In this document: positions 14,836 through 19,527 of the stretch, piece after piece | How the letters are laid out: each line of letters starts with the position of its first letter | Position numbering within the stretch: position 1 is the first letter of the stretch | Source: an uncultured Bacteroides sp. | GTDB taxonomy: Bacteria > Bacteroidota > Bacteroidia > Bacteroidales > Bacteroidaceae | DNA: 19,527 nucleotides | Direction: 5' to 3' | NCBI GenBank assembly: GCA_900546645.1 | Contig: URDR01000059.1 | Span: forward strand, 1 to 19,527 | The notes under the pieces: generated by a model | The model's database searches: none | Told to the model about the DNA's origin: nothing | Seen by the model: only the letters and a program-made list of their open reading frames with translations | Position numbers and translations under genes: made by a program

Positions 14836-14907
14836 AGTTTTTAAGTTTATAAGTTTCTGGGGTAACTGCCGAACAGCAAAACCCCGAAACTTACAAACCT
14901 AAAAACT
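14836..14907 (-). promoter_or_regulatory. Long intra-operon hairpin before the beta-barrel gene
   Basis: Left arm 14836-14863 (28 bp) and right arm 14881-14907 (27 bp) are complementary, with one bulged base and two irregular pairs. Both irregular pairs are G-U wobbles in the minus-strand mRNA but A-C mismatches in plus-strand RNA, so the fold is selected or at least stable in the operon transcript. The loop (14864-14880) has its own CTG/CAG closing pairs around CCGAA. The left arm is built of three 8-bp near-repeats (AAGTTTTT, AAGTTTAT, AAGTTTCT). There is no T-run after it, so it is not a standard terminator. It ends 12 nt before the ATG at 14823. Likely roles are an RNase barrier, mRNA stabiliser or translational control element. 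Confidence 0.75.
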
Positions 14908-14916
14908 CATTTCTTA

Positions 14917-16608
14917 TTAATAGTATGATAATTCAAAATCATCAACCCAAAGGGTGCTGCCTACCGCAAGCTGACCAATAACGTTTGTTCCGCTAAATTC
15001 TCCTCCGTAACGACTTGAAGTAGCCACAATCGTGATTTTATCGGGACGCTTACTTTCATCCTTATAGTTAATAGGCAATTCAAATTTCTTATATTCCGAC
15101 ACCGTCTCGTTTGTGATATGATGTGCTTCGGCTATTACTTCTTCACCTGCCCAAAGCTTGATATAGATGTCACATTCATCTACTATTAATTTTCTGTCAG
15201 AAGGCACTGTACCATCATTCATGGCTGGTCCCGGAGTATATTTGTACCAACCAGAAAGTTTCACCGGACGGGCACCTGAATAAGGACGACCAAATGTTAC
15301 GCTACTCGCCGGTTTAGAAGCGTTTGTTTTATAGCTTCCAATAAACATATTACCTGCGGCTGTTACTTTAATAAATCCCAAGACTGTTACCTGAACTGTT
15401 TCCATTTTAGCAGACTTACCAGAATGAGAATCATCCACACCAACTGTATTTGAGTTTCCTCCTAAAGTTACTCCCTCATTTCCTGTAGCCCAATAGCTAT
15501 TAGATGCATCTGCATTCGGATACCAGTTTTTACCATCCTGAGTCCAGGTTTCAAATCCCAAGTTAGTCAGACTTGCATCCAAAGCCTCGGTTTTAAATGA
15601 ACAAGTCTCACCGGTCTGAGCACCGCAAGCAATGTAATATTCATATTCGGTATTCAGTTCCAACGGAGCAGCCTTTGCCTGATAAGCATTTTCACCGGTT
15701 GCGGCTTTTTCAGCATCAACTGTTGTCCATTCTGTACCTTCACCTTTCTTCTTGTATTTGAAAGACACTGCTCCCTCCAGCTTACATGTACCAGACAGAT
15801 AAGCAAACTGTCCCCACACTTTTGATACATTGTTAGCAATGTTTTCAGTCTGCAAGTCCGGACTTGTGGTAGGGATTTTCAATATCACGGTATATTCATG
15901 CTTACTTTGATCGACTGAGACATTAAAGTCACCTTTTCCGTCCGTCATGTCGAAAGTCAACTTATAGTGATAAGCCGCTTTAGCCGTTTCAACGAACTGC
16001 TTCGAGAATGTTTTTCCTCCGGGCAAAGCCAACGCCACCTTCAAGGGCTGATTTGCCTTCACGTATGCAGGACGAGTTTCAGCAGGAGCAAAGACTACAT
16101 TCAGCTCGGGAGTTTCTTTTCCATCGGTCAACGTACACGAAACCTCACTTCCGAAAGCCTTCTTAAAGTTTTCCGTATATGCCACCGACACCATTGCCTG
16201 AGCAAGACGGCAGGTCACCTCCACCGTTTCTGAACGATTGGCTACTACCAGTTTTTTCGTTTCTCCCGCATAATAAGGAGTAGCATCAAAACCTTGCGTA
16301 TCGGCTTCTTTACCGAAAGAATATGCTTTTACTGTATATTCCTTTCCGGCAGGAAGCAACACGGGTTCTGCCTTCAATTCATTCCAATCGTCGGCATGTT
16401 TTCTGACGATTCCTTCCGAGTCCAAGATATCCAAAGCCAACTGGTCCCCGGCTGTTGCACGTGAAATTTCCACCTCTTTATTCACATCCACATCCGACAA
16501 TTGGATATAACCATACCCCTCTGCTCCGTCATTCTTGTCCGACTGGCAGGAAGACCATGCCCCCATCATCAAGAGCATGCCCATCATGACATTTATTTTT
16601 TTCATCAT
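14917..16608 (-). CDS. DUF4493 + FN3-like + PCMD lipoprotein (563 aa)
   Basis: Met-rich signal peptide with Cys21 (AWSSC), then QSDKNDGAEG with acidic residues at +3 and +6. Residues about 31-240 are a DUF4493 unit: first strand GYGYIQLSDVD, SRA at 49-51, LLPAGKEYTVKAYSFGK, PYYAGETKKLVV and VTCRLAQAMVSVAY. Residues about 258-340 are FN3-like (ending YEYYIACGAQTGETCSFKTE). From 348 to the end is a clear PCMD, closely related to that of the 542-aa protein: YWATGNEGVTL, AAGNMFIGSYKTN, GARPVKLSGWYKYT, TVSEYKKFE, ATSSRYGGEF and STLWVDDFELSYY. It starts 7 bp after the 446-aa gene and is followed by the hairpin gap. By inference it is a long subunit that carries a carbohydrate-binding-like domain at its end. 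Confidence 0.87.
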   Translation of the reverse strand: MMKKINVMMGMLLMMGAWSSCQSDKNDGAEGYGYIQLSDVDVNKEVEISRATAGDQLALDILDSEGIVRKHADDWNELKAEPVLLPAGKEYTVKAYSFGKEADTQGFDATPYYAGETKKLVVANRSETVEVTCRLAQAMVSVAYTENFKKAFGSEVSCTLTDGKETPELNVVFAPAETRPAYVKANQPLKVALALPGGKTFSKQFVETAKAAYHYKLTFDMTDGKGDFNVSVDQSKHEYTVILKIPTTSPDLQTENIANNVSKVWGQFAYLSGTCKLEGAVSFKYKKKGEGTEWTTVDAEKAATGENAYQAKAAPLELNTEYEYYIACGAQTGETCSFKTEALDASLTNLGFETWTQDGKNWYPNADASNSYWATGNEGVTLGGNSNTVGVDDSHSGKSAKMETVQVTVLGFIKVTAAGNMFIGSYKTNASKPASSVTFGRPYSGARPVKLSGWYKYTPGPAMNDGTVPSDRKLIVDECDIYIKLWAGEEVIAEAHHITNETVSEYKKFELPINYKDESKRPDKITIVATSSRYGGEFSGTNVIGQLAVGSTLWVDDFELSYY

Positions 16609-16615
16609 CGTACGC

Positions 16616-17956
16616 TTATTGTTTAGGGTTAACTGTTACCTTAATATCTCCACCTTTTTGGCTAGCTCCATCTGAAACAGATAAACTAAAGGTACTTATC
16701 CCTTCTACATTTACCTGCGGAAGAAGCACAAGCAAGCCTCCCAACTTAAAGGTATAATCCTTGCAGGTACCGGCATTTAATGCAGTATAATCTTGCTCGG
16801 TTATCAAATTCAGACTTATCAACGAACTTTTTACAGCCGCATCCAGATGACACACATCAAACGTACTTGGAAGCTCCACCGCTCCCAAGAGTGGTTCTAT
16901 CGCTCCCGAAATCGTCACATTCAAGTTCTTGATTCCGTTCGAAGCCTGAATATGCACATCTTTCAGTCCGTTTATGGTTTGATCTCCTGCCACACAGGTA
17001 TATTCGGCAGGAAGTCCTTCGAAAGTAATATCAGCCGATGGTTCCGGGTCGGTTGTTCCGCCGTCATCAAACGTGATGTTCTCAGCCGGAACTTTAATTG
17101 AAACCCCTTTTTCAGTAAAGGTTAAATCAACCGTAATTCCAATGGTTACATGCGATTCGGTAACCCCCTCCGGAGTCAAGTTCACGATAAACGAATCTCC
17201 GTTAGCCAAGAACGAGTTTCCTTCAGCATCAGCCGGTTTAGTTATCACACAGTTCACATTGATAAAAGAGCCGAGAGTCTGCGTAGTAGCTTTCACCGAG
17301 ACATTCATTGAAGATTTGTCCTGAGGAGTCTTAAAGTAAAACTTCTTACCCACATTTCCTTTTGCTTTCGTAAATTCCATGTTGGCTCCGTCACTATTGT
17401 CAACAATGATAGAATAATCATCCTTAAACGTAGAGAGAAACTCTTCTGTCAGATGCAATTCCACTTCCACACAAGCCAACTTACAGGGAATATCCACCTT
17501 GCTTGTCACCGCAGCCTGCACAGAAAAAGTCTGCTGCCCCATAAAATAAGGACGCTCAGATACATTCACCTCAGCACCGTCATAATTATAAGCCACAGCT
17601 TTATACTTTCCTTCCGGGAGAACGAATTTCAAGCTACCATCCTCATTTCTCATTTCGCCGATGATTCCTTCCTTTACCGTTTCCTGCGTTTCGGTGTTCT
17701 TAATCACCAAAGTATATTTATCCACATTTACATCGTCTGGCGCAAAATTTCCTGTAGTTCCGCCATTGTCCACTACTCCGTCTGCACGTCCGGCAATCTG
17801 TCCATTATATACTGAACTCAAGCCAAGTTCCACTGTTCCGGCAGTTTCTCCGGCACCTTTTCCTTTCAGCTCATCTTTCATTTCACATGAGGTAAGAGTC
17901 CACACACACATCAGGCACACCCATGCAATATTCAATATTTTATTCATAATACTCAT
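16616..17956 (-). CDS. DUF4493 lipoprotein with C-terminal extension (446 aa)
   Basis: Lipobox LTSC (Cys24 from the first Met; a second in-frame ATG three codons later, at 17947, is an equally good start). After the cysteine comes EMKDELKG, acidic at +2, +5 and +6. DUF4493 region about 40-290: TVELGLSSVY strand, GRA at 56-58, LPEGKYKAVAYNYDG, RPYFMGQQTFSVQ and VDIPCKLACVEVELHL. A Gly/Asp/Pro-rich linker (FDDGGTTDPEPS, about 296-307) separates a second domain (about 309-446) which resembles residues 262-398 of the 724-aa protein. Both have a hydrophobic strand set, a xKSSLxxL or xVETALGI segment and an LLP- or LIPQL-containing segment. It lies 31 bp after the first operon gene and 7 bp before the next. 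Function unknown; likely a surface structural subunit. Confidence 0.82.
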   Translation of the reverse strand: MSIMNKILNIAWVCLMCVWTLTSCEMKDELKGKGAGETAGTVELGLSSVYNGQIAGRADGVVDNGGTTGNFAPDDVNVDKYTLVIKNTETQETVKEGIIGEMRNEDGSLKFVLPEGKYKAVAYNYDGAEVNVSERPYFMGQQTFSVQAAVTSKVDIPCKLACVEVELHLTEEFLSTFKDDYSIIVDNSDGANMEFTKAKGNVGKKFYFKTPQDKSSMNVSVKATTQTLGSFINVNCVITKPADAEGNSFLANGDSFIVNLTPEGVTESHVTIGITVDLTFTEKGVSIKVPAENITFDDGGTTDPEPSADITFEGLPAEYTCVAGDQTINGLKDVHIQASNGIKNLNVTISGAIEPLLGAVELPSTFDVCHLDAAVKSSLISLNLITEQDYTALNAGTCKDYTFKLGGLLVLLPQVNVEGISTFSLSVSDGASQKGGDIKVTVNPKQ

Positions 17957-17987
17957 TGTTTATCAATTAAATCTCTATACACTCCAA

Positions 17988-18770
17988 TTACAGTAATTCA
18001 CCGGGAAGCTGAATCGTGATATTCTCTTCGGTTACCTCGCTGTTTATAGTCACATTGATGCCAATTTTTCCGCCTGCTATTTCATTCAACTCAGGTTGTA
18101 CTGTCAAGGTATAAGAATCACGTGGATTCAAGCTCAGCTCCTGTGAGAGGTCTTTATTCACTTCCACCGGTTTGCCATCTAAATTATAAACCGTAAAGGA
18201 AAGCGTCGCCTTGGTACCCTTATCACCGGTTTTCATAAACAACTCCTTGCCCTTATCAGCAATACCCATCTCCCAGGGCTCGTTCATGAAAGATGTTTTT
18301 ACCGACACCTTACAGTCGCTGTAAAAGTTGGTATAGTCATCGCTATAAGCAAGTTTCAAGCGAGCATTAGCAGGTTTACATACCAGATTTATTGTTTTAT
18401 TATCGCCCTCAGCCACCGCAAAAGTCTGTGTTTCTTTTACATATAACTTATCATAGCCGGCAGCCACATCCTCACCATAAGAAGCAGTAACGGTATAAGA
18501 AACTCCCGGGTCCACTTTATAAGGTTCCAGCGGCATATCGCTATATTTTCCCGAATACACTACATCACTCGTTTCTGTTTTCACAAACTCAACCTGATAA
18601 TTAGCCGTATTCTTATACTCACTTTCATCAAAAGCGCGACTGTACGACAAGTCGGATGACAGGTTCAGCATTACACTTGCCTTCCCGTTCAATCCGTCAT
18701 TTTCTGTATCGTTGCTGCATCCGGCAAACATTACCGCCAGCAACGGAAGAATAAACATACTCTTTTTCAT
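17988..18770 (-). CDS. DUF4493 lipoprotein, first gene of the operon (260 aa)
   Basis: Signal peptide with lipobox FAGC (Cys18), then SNDTENDGLNG, acidic at +4, +5 and +7, consistent with surface export. The mature part is a two-lobed all-beta protein: ASVMLNLSSDL strand, SRAF at 44-47 (Arg45, 27 residues after Cys18), YTVTASYGED, INLVCKPANARLKLAY, a second lobe from about 150, and a final strand ENITIQLPGELL. P. gingivalis FimA, as remembered, has Arg46-Ala-Phe after Cys19 in an almost identical N-terminal layout. It is the leader gene, placed directly after the operon promoter with about 50 nt of leader, and carries no extra C-terminal domain. This position and size suit a major structural subunit or an anchor. 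DUF4493 family assignment is from pattern; pilus function is inference. Confidence 0.82.
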   Translation of the reverse strand: MKKSMFILPLLAVMFAGCSNDTENDGLNGKASVMLNLSSDLSYSRAFDESEYKNTANYQVEFVKTETSDVVYSGKYSDMPLEPYKVDPGVSYTVTASYGEDVAAGYDKLYVKETQTFAVAEGDNKTINLVCKPANARLKLAYSDDYTNFYSDCKVSVKTSFMNEPWEMGIADKGKELFMKTGDKGTKATLSFTVYNLDGKPVEVNKDLSQELSLNPRDSYTLTVQPELNEIAGGKIGINVTINSEVTEENITIQLPGELL

Positions 18771-18826
18771 CTAATTCTATTTTATTATTAATTTAAGCAA
18801 CAGGCACATGCCTATTTTATCGGATG

Positions 18827-18858
18827 CAAAGTAACGGCAATCTGAAAAAGTGTGCAAG
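18827..18858 (-). promoter_or_regulatory. Probable promoter of the seven-gene lipoprotein operon
   Basis: On the minus strand CTTG (18855-18858) is separated by 20 bp from TTACTTTG (18827-18834). The -7 element matches TAnnTTTG at all but one fixed base, and the -33 carries TTG. The leader is about 50 nt. It contains a small near-palindrome (AGGCATGTGCCT, about 18810-18821) between the promoter and the start codon. No inverted repeats like those of invertible Bacteroides promoters were found directly around it. Confidence 0.5.
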
Positions 18859-19481
18859 GTCTAATTATTTTATTTTTGTTCTTTTTTTTATTCACATCAC
18901 ATACTATCTCTCATAAATAACGGATTTATATCTATATTATCCATTAACAATTCGCCTAAAATTAAAAAAATATTCTATGCAACATTACAGAAAAGGAATG
19001 CAATTTAAGCATTTACTTTAAAACAGACATCGATTCCAATGTAATCAGACAGACTTTTTCAACCTCAGGAAAATAGGGATTTTTTTATCGCCAAACGGGC
19101 AGGAAAGCCAGAAAAAAGCATCGATTCAAAACGCTTAGGCGTTTAATTTAAAAGACCTAAACGTTTTCAGTCAAATGCCTTGGCGTTTCAAATGATTCGC
19201 CAAGGCATTCTTTTAAACAACTTTATCAATGAAAAAATTATTCTATCTTGATTTGAAAAAAAGTACAGCCAGAATCATACAAGCCGTATTTCATTCCTCT
19301 TACAGCCCCCAAAGGGCTTATTCTATTTAGCAAGTGCCGATTTATGACTCCCTCATGAAAACGGCTACAAAATAACATCATACCCGAAAATCCTACAAGG
19401 TCTATTTCTTCCATTTTTGTCCCATTCTTTATCTTACACATATAACAAAAACAATTGACCTAATGTTTTATCGTATTATAT
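18859..19481. other. Long AT-rich upstream spacer with palindromes, no clear gene
   Basis: About 620 bp lie between the operon promoter and the real end of the contig. The stretch 18860-19110 is AT-rich and featureless, apart from a T-run at about 18881-18890 and the 9-mer CATCGATTC at 19028-19036, repeated at 19119-19127. Palindromes cluster at 19128-19209. A minus ORF of 67 codons (19238-19441) is the only sizeable frame in 19210-19481; it has no recognisable domain, no clear promoter and no homologue that I recall, so it is not called as a gene. Confidence 0.6.
19128..19209. repeat. Cluster of two adjacent hairpins
   Basis: Hairpin 1: AAAACGCTTAGG (19128-19139) with CCTAAACGTTTT (19156-19167), 11 of 12 pairs; the exception is a G-U wobble on the minus strand. 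An alternative inner palindrome is AAACGC-TTAG-GCGTTT (19129-19144). Hairpin 2: AATGCCTTGGCG (19174-19185) with CGCCAAGGCATT (19198-19209), 12 perfect pairs around a 12-nt loop. The left arm of hairpin 2 extended into its loop (AAATGCCTTGGCGTTT) is itself a near-palindrome. Only CTTTT follows on the plus strand, so it is at best a weak terminator. The cluster lies about 270-350 bp upstream of the operon promoter. Confidence 0.7.
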
Positions 19482-19527
19482 CTGTCTCTTATACACATCT
19501 GACGCTGCCGACGATAAGGCTCGTGTA
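19482..19527 (+). other. Nextera adapter, i5 index and P5 fragment (artefact)
   Basis: CTGTCTCTTATACACATCT (19482-19500) is the Tn5 mosaic-end sequence used in tagmentation libraries. GACGCTGCCGACGA (19501-19514) is the rest of the read-1 adapter in reverse complement. The next eight bases, TAAGGCTC (19515-19522), are where the i5 index sits; the reverse complement GAGCCTTA corresponds, from memory, to index S521. GTGTA (19523-19527) is the start of the reversed P5 sequence. This is library sequence left in the assembly, not a genomic transposon end. Confidence 0.97.

Noticed and set aside
9586..18770. Standard polysaccharide utilisation locus
   Set aside because: No SusC/SusD pair, glycoside hydrolase or sensor/regulator gene is present; the barrel is far too small to be a SusC-type transporter.
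18800..19240. Invertible promoter (phase variation) upstream of the lipoprotein operon
   Set aside because: No pair of inverted repeats bracketing the promoter and no recombinase gene was found in the window; only a 9-bp direct repeat (CAAGGTCTA at 18855 and 19398) was noticed.
19238..19441. Minus ORF of 67 codons near the contig end
   Set aside because: No recognisable domain, promoter or neighbour supports it; the upstream end is 40 bp from adapter sequence. It could be a real small gene, but the evidence is too weak to call it.
19482..19500. Tn5/Tn-like transposon end
   Set aside because: The mosaic end is directly followed by sequencing adapter, index and P5 bases, so it is a library artefact.

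Overview
The window looks like a chromosomal contig end from a gut Bacteroidales (Bacteroides/Phocaeicola type). The evidence is moderate-to-low GC by eye, A-rich leaders instead of Shine-Dalgarno sites, several matches to the Bacteroides -7 promoter element TAnnTTTG, many lipoproteins with acidic residues after the lipobox cysteine, and the Bacteroidales-restricted DUF4493 and PCMD families. The last 46 bases (19482-19527) are Nextera sequencing adapter, index and P5 sequence, so genuine sequence ends at about 19481.

Positions 1-9573 are mostly housekeeping. From the left they hold a possible gene tail and a terminator, an unlisted 58-residue membrane protein, an AspT/YidE-type transporter (-), a spacer with a striking AGTACT repeat array, a CvfB-like S1 RNA-binding protein (-), and a secreted endonuclease/exonuclease/phosphatase lipoprotein (+). 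These are followed by a leftward series: a CPA2 cation/proton antiporter, tcdA (ATGA overlap) and a LolD-type ABC ATPase. Aspartate-semialdehyde dehydrogenase (asd, +) diverges from the antiporter.

Positions 9586-18858 form one leftward accessory operon of seven genes, all exported. In transcription order they are: DUF4493 lipoprotein (260 aa), DUF4493 lipoprotein with a C-terminal extension (446 aa), DUF4493+FN3-like+PCMD lipoprotein (563 aa), small outer-membrane beta-barrel (242 aa), tandem repeat+FN3-like+PCMD lipoprotein (542 aa), DUF4493+middle domain+FN3-like+divergent PCMD lipoprotein (724 aa), and DUF4493 lipoprotein (229 aa). Junctions are -8 to +31 bp, except for a 93-bp gap before the barrel gene. 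That gap holds a long hairpin whose irregular pairs are G-U wobbles only in the operon mRNA.

The most interesting observation is that all five DUF4493 lipoproteins carry an (S/G)-R-(A/T) tripeptide 27-33 residues after the lipobox cysteine. This is the spacing at which type V pilins (FimA/Mfa1) are cut by an Arg-specific protease before donor-strand assembly. Together with the mix of short subunits, longer subunits with C-terminal PCMD modules and a beta-barrel, this suggests an undescribed type V pilus-like or surface lipoprotein assembly. That is inference, not demonstrated.

Upstream of the operon promoter (18859-19481) is a roughly 620-bp spacer with clustered palindromes and one weak ORF. 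No rRNA, tRNA, CRISPR array, transposase or recombinase gene was seen.
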